The position numbers and the translations under genes were made by a program. This document shows, piece after piece, positions 1 through 6,341 of a stretch of 15,436 nucleotides of DNA. The first letter of the stretch is position 1. Each line of letters starts with the position of its first letter. The notes beneath the pieces were generated by a model that ran no database searches, was not told where the DNA came from, and saw nothing but the letters and a program-made list of their open reading frames with translations. Origin of the DNA: Mycobacterium sp. (GTDB lineage: Bacteria; Actinomycetota; Actinomycetes; Mycobacteriales; Mycobacteriaceae); contig JAOPWF010000586.1 of assembly GCA_025965815.1 (NCBI GenBank), forward strand, positions 1-15,436. Reading direction: 5' to 3'.

Positions 1-350
1 CGCGGTGTTTCGGAATCGCCGTGCGCAATCAGCACGACCGCGACGATGGTGTAGAGGATCGCAAGCAGTAACAGAAGGCCGCCTGCCAGCCACAACGAAA
101 GCTGGCCAAGGCGGCGTACCCGGTCAGAAGCCTGGCGCGCCGCCGCCACATCGCCGGCGGCCCACAGCGGATAGACGTTGAAGGCGTGGTTGAAGGCCGA
201 GAAGGCCAGGGGCCAGAAGAACAACAACGACGCGACGGCCCAGCCCGCATGGACTGGCGGCGCCACCTCGACGGTGTCATGCAGTACAGACCCGCGTGCG
301 TTCGGTGTCTCTTCTGGAGAGGACTCAGGGTTATTGGGCGCATCGGTCAT
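1..350 (-). CDS. CD225/dispanin-like membrane protein (3' end beyond window)
   Basis: The reverse strand from ATG at 350 is open to the window edge, giving at least 116 residues. The first 36 or so residues are hydrophilic and acidic (N, E, P, T rich). A first membrane segment follows (AGWAVASLLFFWPLAFSAF), then a short loop with N-V-Y-P-L-W and the basic, Ala-rich stretch GDVAAARQASDRVRRLG, then a second membrane segment (LWLAGGLLLLLAILYTIVAVVL). This two-helix layout, with a conserved FFWPLAFSAF-like first helix and an A..A(S/D)..(A/V)R loop, is that of the CD225/dispanin family (interferon-induced transmembrane protein relatives). Bacterial members are mostly uncharacterised. The start is supported by AGGAGA at 357-362, seven bases upstream. 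The stop codon is not in the window. Family call is by pattern recognition; function unknown. Confidence 0.75.
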   Translation of the reverse strand, partial: MTDAPNNPESSPEETPNARGSVLHDTVEVAPPVHAGWAVASLLFFWPLAFSAFNHAFNVYPLWAAGDVAAARQASDRVRRLGQLSLWLAGGLLLLLAILYTIVAVVLIAHGDSETP

Positions 351-387
351 GTCGCATCTCCTAAGCCATCGGTACTTTGCGGCCGCG

Positions 388-419
388 ACGGTAGGCCAGG
401 TGTGTTGAAAGAACGCTGA
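388..419 (-). promoter_or_regulatory. Candidate promoter with 11-bp direct-repeat site for the dispanin-like gene
   Basis: Read on the minus strand, TCAGCG-TTCTT-TCAACA (419 to 403) is a direct repeat with an 11-base period. After nine bases comes TACCGT (393 to 388), which fits the TANNNT -10 of mycobacterial SigA promoters. Predicted transcription start is near 381, leaving a leader of about 30 bases with a good ribosome site before ATG 350. The repeat occupies the place of a -35 box, as expected for an OmpR-family activator. The same arrangement recurs at 8276-8306 and 12269-12300. Confidence 0.45.
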
Positions 420-427
420 GAGCGCCG

Positions 428-1319
428 TTATTCGGACGCCTGGCTGGGCGCCGGCTTCCGGCCTGAATCACCACCGCCGGACGGGGTGGCATCCGCCGCT
501 CCGGAGGGGGACCCGGCCTTGATGGGCCGCAGGAAGAAGGTCAGCACCACCCTGAGGTAGGCCAGCCACGCAACGAGCTGCAACACCGTCGGGTTGGGCT
601 TGATGTTGAAGACACCGTGAATGATCTCGCCGTACCAGGACGACCTGTCGAACCACGACGAAATGTCAAAAGCCTGCGAGTTCAGACCCGGCAGCCAGCC
701 GACCACCTGCAACGCGCCGACGCCGTAGGACAGGATTCCTGCGCCGACAATGATCAGGAAGACGCCGGTGTACTTGAAGAACTTGCTCAGATTGGTGCGG
801 ACAGCTCCGGCGTACATTCCGTATGCGAGGGCGGCCGCGACCAATACGACGATTACCAGTCCGGTTAGCGGCCAAAGGGTTTCGGCCTCCGCATAGCCGA
901 CCATGAACAGCGCGGTCTCGACGCCCTCACGGCCGACGGCCAAGGACGCCAGCAGCAATACCGCCGTCGACCCGGTCTCCACGGCTTCGGCCATGCCGGT
1001 GCGCAGTTCGCCCGAGATGCCGGCCGCAGCCTTCCTCATCCACAACACCATGGTCGTGGCGATCGCGACGGCCACCAATGACGCGAGTCCTGCGATGGCC
1101 TCGGCAGCCAGACCGGTCACGGTGTACGCGCTGAACTAGAGGACGAGGAATATCGCGATAGTCAACCCGACGGCGGCGGGCTACCCCCAGCCGCACCCAT
1201 TTGAGAGCATCCCGCCGGCCGGACTTCACCAGGAACGCCACCAGGATCATCACCACGATGCCGGTTTCGAGTCCCTCGCGCAAACCGATCAATCCGCTGC
1301 CCAGTAGCTGCGAAGACAC
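428..1319 (-). pseudogene. FTR1/EfeU-type iron permease, broken by a frameshift and a nonsense codon
   Basis: The N-terminal part (GTG at 1319) carries the FTR1 hallmark LREGLE near residue 15, and the C-terminal part (another frame, to TAA at 428) carries the second motif, GREGVE, plus WMRK and FFKYTGVFL. Together they make a normal seven-helix FTR1 iron-transport permease of about 296 residues. They are separated by two lesions. One extra base in the GGG run at 1178-1180 shifts the frame after RLGVA. In the restored frame an in-frame TAG lies at 1138-1136, where [10 protein letters not shown] would continue (probably CAG to TAG). Without both repairs the first helices and the rest cannot be one protein. 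The product would have imported ferric iron, normally with EfeO and EfeB partners, neither of which is nearby. Two independent lesions favour a true pseudogene over a single read error. A restart at GTG 1120 would give a 230-residue protein lacking the first REGLE motif. Confidence 0.85.
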
Positions 1320-1430
1320 ACTTGGACCAGGGCCTGAATGCTGGTCGAGACGCCTTGCCAGATCAAGGTGTGGCGCACCTTATCGAGCCAAGCACTGAAC
1401 AGCCGCCGAGAACGAAGATCGTTACGTTGT

Positions 1431-1447
1431 TCAGCGAATCCACAGCA
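1431..1447. promoter_or_regulatory. Weak match to the 11-bp direct-repeat site
   Basis: TCAGCG-AATCC-ACAGCA repeats the pattern seen upstream of the LCP, PAP2 and dispanin-like genes. It lies in the 275-base gap (1320-1594) between the divergent iron-permease pseudogene and the DMT gene. No TANNNT hexamer follows at the spacing used elsewhere, so it may be chance. I see no convincing gene in the rest of this gap. Confidence 0.2.
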
Positions 1448-1594
1448 TGCGCTCGGGACGGTGGAGATACAGCCCACCACCGCTCGCAGAATAAGGGACG
1501 CTGTGGGCGTGCGGCACGGTCCGCACGTCCACAGAACGGCGCTCGCCGGTTGAGCACGCCGCGCCAACGAGAAGACAAGTCAGGAAAGCCGCTG

Positions 1595-2500
1595 ATGCTG
1601 ATAGGTGTGCTCGCCGCGGTGATCGCCTCGGTGGGATACGGGGTGTCGTCGGTGCTCCAGGCCCTGGCCGCCCGGCGCTCTGCCGCACAGGCGGACGCCG
1701 CCGGAGCGATTGGGCAGCGCACCACCACGGGCGCCCCCACGATGACGTCCACGATTCGTGCGGCGGTGACCGTGTTGTTCATCGTCGGCACCGGGCTCGA
1801 CCTGGTCGGCTTTGTCGCCGGTGCGGTCGCCGCGCGGCTGATTCCGCTGTTCCTGGCGCAGACCATCGTGAGTGCCAACCTGGTCGTCACAGCGGTGCTC
1901 GGGCTCCTGGTGCTCGGTATCCCGCTGCGCCTGCGTGACTGGATGGCGATCGTCGCGGTCGTGCTCGCGCTGGCGGCGCTCGGGCTCGCCGCAGGCCACC
2001 AAGGCGGCCATGTGTCCCAACCCGCTCTGCACTGGGGCGTTTTCATTGCCGGCGTAACCGTGTTGGGAACAGGTCAACTCGTGGTGCGTCGGCTCGGATC
2101 CCGCGGTGCGGTCGCGGCCGGGCTGTTCGCGGGCCTGCTGTTCGGCGATCTGGCTATCGCGGCACGCATCGTCGACGGTCTCGATCCGTGGCAGACGAGC
2201 ATCGTCGCTACCGATCCGGCCGCGTGGACCCTTGTCGTCGCCGGGGTTGGCGGCTTCTATCTGCATACCGTTGCCCTGCAACTCGGATCGGTCAACGGCG
2301 CAACGGCCGCTCTGGTGGTCGGCGAAACGGTAGTGCCCGGGATCATCGGGGTGCTCCTGCTAGGCGACACCTCACACCCTGGACTGCAGTGGCTCGCGGT
2401 CACCGGGTTTCTCCTCGCCATCGGTGGAGCGGTCGCGGTGGCGCTCTTCGGAGCCGCCGACCAGCAGAAGACCTCAACGCCGATGCCCGCACCGTCCTAA
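1595..2500 (+). CDS. DMT-superfamily membrane transporter (EamA-like)
   Basis: A 301-residue polytopic membrane protein beginning MLIGVLAAVIASVGYGVSS, with about nine or ten hydrophobic segments in two halves. The pattern of small-residue-rich helices, the position of SANLVVTAVLGLLVLG in the first half, and NGATAALVVGETVVPGIIGVLLLGD near the end resemble drug/metabolite transporters with tandem EamA-like repeats. Substrate is unknown. ATG 1595 was chosen over earlier in-frame codons because AGGAAAG at 1582-1588 is a good ribosome site and the membrane segment begins at once; upstream in-frame sequence is hydrophilic and not protein-like. A polar, Ala/Gln/Thr-rich loop at residues 27-50 is an odd insertion after helix 1. 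Its TAA stop overlaps the TAG stop of the convergent gene by three bases. Confidence 0.7.
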   Translation: MLIGVLAAVIASVGYGVSSVLQALAARRSAAQADAAGAIGQRTTTGAPTMTSTIRAAVTVLFIVGTGLDLVGFVAGAVAARLIPLFLAQTIVSANLVVTAVLGLLVLGIPLRLRDWMAIVAVVLALAALGLAAGHQGGHVSQPALHWGVFIAGVTVLGTGQLVVRRLGSRGAVAAGLFAGLLFGDLAIAARIVDGLDPWQTSIVATDPAAWTLVVAGVGGFYLHTVALQLGSVNGATAALVVGETVVPGIIGVLLLGDTSHPGLQWLAVTGFLLAIGGAVAVALFGAADQQKTSTPMPAPS

Positions 2501-3081
2501 TCGATCACGGGTGGACCACTGGCTCTGGTGCGGCGCCACGCGACGGCAAGGAGTACGACGAAAAGGACGAACGGTAGCGACGCGATACCCCAGCTGAGGA
2601 GTAGTGGTGGACCGGGCTGGTCGAGCACGGTGACCGCGTCGAGTGTCCCGTGCCCGCGGCCCTGTGGTCCGTCGATCGTGAACCCGAAGCGATAGGTGCC
2701 CGGCGCATTGAGCGCCTCCACATCGAGTCCCCAGACGCTGGGCTTTCGCGGGTGACGGACCAGCGGGGTGTCGTGCAGGTCGTGCTTGACCCCAGGCCCG
2801 TCGACGGTGAGCCGGCCGGATTTGTCGGTGATACCGCCGTCGGGGGCGAAGGTGAAGTCCTGCGACTGCAGCGCGCGGACAGGCCAGGCGGAGAACCCCA
2901 CGGTGACCGTGTACGGGCCGGCTTGAACGTGCTCGGTGTGGACGACATCGACTGGGGCGTAGGCCGATGCCGGACCGGGGGGCGCCAGGCCCATGGTCAC
3001 CAGGACCAACGCCACCACGATCGTGAACCGGCGGACGAATCGGCCCAGTGGGGTGCGGGCGACGGCTGTGCTCGTGATCAT
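2497..3081 (-). CDS. Secreted single-TM protein of putative metal cassette (fourth gene)
   Basis: Encodes 194 residues. Residues 1-40 form a signal peptide (basic start, hydrophobic IVVALVLVTMGLA, cleavage after PASA). An extracytoplasmic beta-rich domain follows (about 41-155) beginning with a His/Glu cluster (VVHTEHVQAGPYTVTVGF), then a C-terminal membrane helix (about 160-182) and a short basic tail WRRTR. The GPYxVxVGFSxWPxR opening and the DFTFAPDGGI stretch resemble small membrane-anchored domains of the FixH/YtkA/CopC kind, but I cannot name the family. Seven or so His lie in the domain (48, 51, 100, 103, 110, 144). The ATG overlaps the stop of the upstream membrane-protein gene (ATGA), so the two are probably translated together and may form a complex. 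The same frame stays open far upstream to 4566, but that part is a shadow of the neighbouring gene. Confidence 0.7.
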   Translation of the reverse strand: MITSTAVARTPLGRFVRRFTIVVALVLVTMGLAPPGPASAYAPVDVVHTEHVQAGPYTVTVGFSAWPVRALQSQDFTFAPDGGITDKSGRLTVDGPGVKHDLHDTPLVRHPRKPSVWGLDVEALNAPGTYRFGFTIDGPQGRGHGTLDAVTVLDQPGPPLLLSWGIASLPFVLFVVLLAVAWRRTRASGPPVID

Positions 3082-4178
3082 CTGACCTCCGCGGTGACGC
3101 GTGTCGGCGTGCGCAGCATGACGGTGAAGGGTGTGGCGAGGAGTCCGGCCAGGGCGCCGAGCACCGCGCCGACGACGGCGAGGGTGACTGCAGTGCCGGC
3201 GGCGAACAGTGCTGTGGGGTCGGTGAGGACTTGCTGCAGCGGGAGCGTGGCACCGACGATCAACCCGCAGCCGCTCCCGGCCAGTAGAAAAGCACTGGGC
3301 ACGTTGAGGTTTCGGTTGCGGGCCCACCAGAAGACGCCCTCGACAAAAGCCGCGGCTAGCAGCAGGAACATCGGTACGCCGCTGGACACTGCAGGAGGCT
3401 GCGAGCTGAGTCCGTCCCGTAGCGGGAGCCCGACCGCGGCGGCGTAGGTGTGCGCGGCCCAGGGGGCGAACCACCACAGGAACGCCTGCATTCCGGCGAG
3501 GACACCGGCGATGGCGAGTGCGGCGCCGGGGCGGCGCACGACGGCTGCGCCGACGATCAGCAGCATCGTCGAGAAGAAGATGATGCCGGCGACCGTCGGA
3601 TCGATGGGCAGCGGCAGGGTGCTGAACGCGTTGGTGGTGACCGGGGCGAAGACGATCAGGATCGGGATGGCCAGCAGCACTCCCAGGCGTCCCCAGCGGT
3701 GATCGCTCGCGGCCGCGAAGATGACGACACTGCCGACCATGGTGAGCGAGATGGACAGGAACAGCGCCACGTGCGGTGGGGAGTGCAGCACGGCATCGAA
3801 GCCGTAGATGGTGTGCCACCACAGATCCAGCAGGCCGTAAAGCAGAAACGACGCTGAGCTGACTCCGGAGATCAGATAGCCCAGCGGGGCGGCGAAGGTG
3901 CCGCCGAAGACCTGGATCGGTGTGCCCCCGACCTCGCGGTGGACGGGTCGGCCGGCCCGCTGAGCCCCGGTTACCCGCAGCACGATGGCGAGGCTGGCGA
4001 AGCCGGAGATCGCGCTGCCGGAGTACAGAGCGAGGTGCGACAGAGTGAAGAACGTGTCGGGGCCTACCTCGATGTGCCATTGCACGTCCCACGCGAGGCC
4101 GAGGGTGGTGAGGACGGTGCCGAGTAGCACCGCCCAGGCGCCGAGTTGGGCGGTCCGCCTCGATGTTTGGGGTTCCAT
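3078..4178 (-). CDS. Polytopic membrane protein with duplicated WH-x3-G-x-D-x(6,7)-H motif
   Basis: A 366-residue integral membrane protein with about nine hydrophobic segments. Two copies of a motif are visible. Residues 31-52 contain D31, W34-H35, G39, D41, H48 and L51-Y52. Residues 118-140 contain D118, W121-H122, G126, D128, H132, H136 and L139-F140. Both lie at membrane boundaries, so the His and Asp residues are placed as metal or heme ligands would be. Further His residues occur at H80 and in WAAHTYAAAVGL. I do not recognise a characterised family; it resembles uncharacterised bacterial membrane proteins with WDxxWH...H segments. A strong ribosome site (GGAAGGA at 4189-4183) precedes ATG 4178. 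It follows the YtkA-like gene by 48 bases and overlaps the next gene by four. The gene set suggests a membrane metal-handling or redox component; that is inference. Confidence 0.7.
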   Translation of the reverse strand: MEPQTSRRTAQLGAWAVLLGTVLTTLGLAWDVQWHIEVGPDTFFTLSHLALYSGSAISGFASLAIVLRVTGAQRAGRPVHREVGGTPIQVFGGTFAAPLGYLISGVSSASFLLYGLLDLWWHTIYGFDAVLHSPPHVALFLSISLTMVGSVVIFAAASDHRWGRLGVLLAIPILIVFAPVTTNAFSTLPLPIDPTVAGIIFFSTMLLIVGAAVVRRPGAALAIAGVLAGMQAFLWWFAPWAAHTYAAAVGLPLRDGLSSQPPAVSSGVPMFLLLAAAFVEGVFWWARNRNLNVPSAFLLAGSGCGLIVGATLPLQQVLTDPTALFAAGTAVTLAVVGAVLGALAGLLATPFTVMLRTPTRVTAEVR

Positions 4179-4182
4179 GGGG

Positions 4183-4189
4183 TCCTTCC
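4183..4189 (-). promoter_or_regulatory. Strong ribosome binding site for the polytopic membrane protein gene
   Basis: GGAAGGA on the minus strand lies four bases before ATG 4178, in the 48-base gap after the YtkA-like gene. It fixes the start and shows that this gene is initiated on its own, while its two neighbouring pairs rely on 4-base overlaps. Confidence 0.6.
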
Positions 4190-4226
4190 GGGGCTTGCGG
4201 CTGGTTGCGTGCCGGTGCCGTGGGTT

Positions 4227-4649
4227 TCAGCCGGTGACCCACACGGGCAGGGTGAGGTGCTCGACGCCGTGGCTGTCGTCGATGGTCAGGAGCAGTTCGC
4301 CGGGGCCGGTCGTCATCAGCGGCACCCCCTCCCCGCGGTATCGGGTGCTGCCCACCCGCACCGCCCGGACGGGTGCGGTGGTGTGGCCGGTCAGCGGCAT
4401 CACGGCCTGCACGGTGACCACGGCGTCGGGCGGCGCCGCCCCGGAGCGGACGGTGAGGTCGACGTCGACGAAGGTCATCCCGATCCGCTGGCTCTCGATC
4501 ACGATGGCGACGACGTAGTGTGCGGTTCCGGTGTGCAGGACCGTGGCGCCGGGCGGCGCGGGCCACAGCAGCCCTCCACCGAGGGCGGCGATGGCGATGA
4601 GAGCGACAATGCCCAGAGCGCTGCGCGCCCCGACGGTCAGGCGCGTCAT
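4227..4649 (-). CDS. Small YtkA-like membrane-anchored protein
   Basis: A 140-residue protein with a single N-terminal membrane anchor (about 11-29) and an extracytoplasmic domain (about 35-140). The domain shows GMTFVDVDLT at the first strand, PDAVVTVQAVMPLTGH (Met84, His89) and a later GVPLMTTGPGELLLTI. This order, with a MP.(T/M)GH turn and a G-rich strand before a Met, follows the YtkA-like domain of small copper-linked or FixH-like proteins. His39, His44, Met84, His89, Met112, His127 and His131 could bind metal; this is inference. The ATG overlaps the TGA of the upstream His/Met-rich gene (ATGA), so translation is likely coupled. ATG 4649 was preferred over a farther upstream reading, which runs through the neighbour in the wrong frame. 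Confidence 0.6.
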   Translation of the reverse strand: MTRLTVGARSALGIVALIAIAALGGGLLWPAPPGATVLHTGTAHYVVAIVIESQRIGMTFVDVDLTVRSGAAPPDAVVTVQAVMPLTGHTTAPVRAVRVGSTRYRGEGVPLMTTGPGELLLTIDDSHGVEHLTLPVWVTG

Positions 4650-6232
4650 TTCGGGGGTCCGGGCGGCGCGGCGATTACTTCGAGCGCAAGCGGAACGGTC
4701 AGGACGTGGTAGTGACGTTCGACCTGCACCCAGATGGCGTAGTGGCCGGTCGTGGGGAAGTCGAAGGTGAAGGCGACGTCGGGGCCATAGCCGGCGACGG
4801 TTTCGTCGGGCGCGCTGTCGCCGTTGACCGGGGCGATGCCGGCCATCGAGCGCATGCCGGCATCGTCGCCCATCTGGTCCATGGACATTGCACCCATGGC
4901 GGCGCCCATGGAATGGGCGTGGGCCCATACCGGCGCGTTCTGTACCGCCGCGCCGCTGACGGGCAGGTCGCCCGGTATCGGCCCGGCGACGATCATGTGC
5001 CCGACCATGCCAAGCCAGAGTTGCAGGTCGCCGGTGTCGCCGATGCGGACCGCGACGGTGGCGGGGTGCCCGGTTGTCGGCGCGCTCACCGTGATGTGGA
5101 CCGGGGTGGTGTCGACGACGGTCGCGCCGCTGAGGTGACCGGCGTCCAGGTGCACCGAGTCAGTGGGTGTCACAGTCGCTGCCGGACCGGCGACGTCGAG
5201 ACCGGCCGCCGAGCGGACCAGCTGAACGCCGCCTCCGCGGCGGGCAACCTCCACCGACACGGCGTAGTGCCCACGTTCGGGCGGCCTCACGTGAATCTGG
5301 TAGTGCCCGGCGGTGATTCGGATGGGGTGCAGGTGCCACAGCTGTCCCGATGGGCCGATGAGCAGCAGATGGATCAAGGCAGCGTCGTGCACCAGCAGGT
5401 CGTCGACGGGCAGGCCGGTTGCCGCATCCGTGAGGTTCAGATCGACGTCGCCGGCAACGCCGGCCATAAGGGAGGATCCCGACAGCACGAAAGTGACCGG
5501 TGGTCGTGAATAGTCGACGATCTGGGGTCGCGTCAGGGAGTACGGGTTGGTGACGTTGTCGACGGTCGGGTCGAGCTGGTTGCCGGGCTGCGGAGGCAGC
5601 GTCAGCGACGACGAGAGCAGCGCGCCGGTCACCGCCACCGCCACCGCGGCCACCGCGCCGGCCGCGGGGACAAGCGCCCATCCGACGCGCCCGGCACGGC
5701 CCGCGACGATGCCGGAAACCAGCATGAGGACACCGGCGGTGAGGAACCCGCCGTAGATCGCGAGCTCGGGCGGGGAGGTCGCCTGCACCGCTGCCACGAA
5801 CGGGATCCGGGCCATCCGCTGACCGTCGCCGATGCCCAGCTCCCATGGTCCGGGTCGGTCGATGGTCACTGTCGCCGAATACGAGCCCGGGGTCACACCC
5901 AGTTCGACGGTGCCGCGCGCGGTCGCGACGCCCGGGGCGGGCAGTGCGGACGACCGCGTTGCGACCCCCACCGGCGTCACTTCGAGGGCCAGAGTTCCGG
6001 GCGCAGTGCCGGTGTGGGTGATGACGTCCACCCGCAGCGGCCCTGGAACGCCGGTGACCCTGCGCAACACCACCGTGAGGTCCCGCTCACCGAGGGTCTG
6101 GGCCACCGCCACGTCACCCCCGATGGTCGCGGCGTCAGCGTGCGCCGACGCGCACGGCGACGCCAAGAACACTGCGCCCAACACCGCGACCACGGTGAGG
6201 CATCGGCTCACGCCGGGCGGGAGAGTTGTCAT
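4646..6232 (-). CDS. Exported membrane protein with two His-rich repeats and a Met/His-rich insert (first gene of cassette)
   Basis: 528 residues. Residues 1-30 are a signal peptide ending A-S-A, so the mature chain would start with His, as in CopC-type copper proteins. A beta-rich domain spans about 31-150, two membrane helices lie at about 158-178 and 185-208, and two related extracytoplasmic domains follow. The first has H282, H288, W299-H300-L-H302-P and GHY at 321-323. The second has LGMVGHM (H412, M413), W437-A-H-A-H441-like, GHY at 497-499 and H507/H509. Between them the second carries an insert of about 25 residues with seven Met (442-463). Known families with this LGxxGH...HxH layout sit in copper or metal handling, and I infer the same here. 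ATG 6232 was chosen over GTG 6259 because the signal peptide fits and a TACCGT box lies just upstream, which suggests a nearly leaderless mRNA. Confidence 0.65.
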   Translation of the reverse strand: MTTLPPGVSRCLTVVAVLGAVFLASPCASAHADAATIGGDVAVAQTLGERDLTVVLRRVTGVPGPLRVDVITHTGTAPGTLALEVTPVGVATRSSALPAPGVATARGTVELGVTPGSYSATVTIDRPGPWELGIGDGQRMARIPFVAAVQATSPPELAIYGGFLTAGVLMLVSGIVAGRAGRVGWALVPAAGAVAAVAVAVTGALLSSSLTLPPQPGNQLDPTVDNVTNPYSLTRPQIVDYSRPPVTFVLSGSSLMAGVAGDVDLNLTDAATGLPVDDLLVHDAALIHLLLIGPSGQLWHLHPIRITAGHYQIHVRPPERGHYAVSVEVARRGGGVQLVRSAAGLDVAGPAATVTPTDSVHLDAGHLSGATVVDTTPVHITVSAPTTGHPATVAVRIGDTGDLQLWLGMVGHMIVAGPIPGDLPVSGAAVQNAPVWAHAHSMGAAMGAMSMDQMGDDAGMRSMAGIAPVNGDSAPDETVAGYGPDVAFTFDFPTTGHYAIWVQVERHYHVLTVPLALEVIAAPPGPPK

Positions 6233-6240
6233 CGCCCTTG

Positions 6241-6246
6241 ACGGTA
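6241..6246 (-). promoter_or_regulatory. Candidate -10 box of the metal cassette
   Basis: TACCGT on the minus strand (6246 to 6241) ends eight bases before ATG 6232, so the transcript would start at or next to the start codon. It matches the TANNNT consensus and is identical to the hexamers at 393-388 and 8301-8306. It lies upstream of ATG 6232 but inside the alternative GTG 6259 reading, which supports the ATG. No clear -35 box was seen. Confidence 0.35.
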
Positions 6247-6288
6247 AAAGTCGCAGCACCCCAAATCGTCACCGCAGCAGGTGAGCAC

Positions 6289-6310
6289 GGGTCCCCCGTC
6301 CGAGGGACCC
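6289..6310. repeat. Perfect 7-bp inverted repeat between the divergent cassette and kinase genes
   Basis: GGGTCCC at 6289-6295 and GGGACCC at 6304-6310 are exact reverse complements separated by eight bases. The element lies in the 109-base gap between divergent starts at 6232 and 6342, about 45-65 bases upstream of the candidate cassette promoter. It is well placed for an operator, for instance of the adjacent NarL-type regulator, but no known operator was recognised. A hairpin terminator is unlikely because no gene ends here. Confidence 0.45.
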
Positions 6311-6341
6311 GCAACAGCCCCGCACCGCCGATGATGGACGA

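Noticed and set aside
927..1178. Continuation of the iron-permease N-terminal frame to a stop at 927
   Set aside because: After residue 47 it turns into Arg-rich non-membrane sequence, while the conserved FTR1 sequence continues in another frame; this is out-of-frame reading after the frameshift.
1289..1567. Minus-strand ORF of 92 codons in the gap between the iron permease and the DMT gene
   Set aside because: No recognisable domain, no ribosome site, and it overlaps the permease start in another frame; treated as non-coding.
3082..4566. A long open minus-strand frame continuing upstream of the 2497-3081 gene, for about 500 codons
   Set aside because: Its composition is Arg/Pro/His-rich with no domain signal, and it is antiphase to two genes with clear membrane and YtkA-like features; it is a GC-rich shadow frame.
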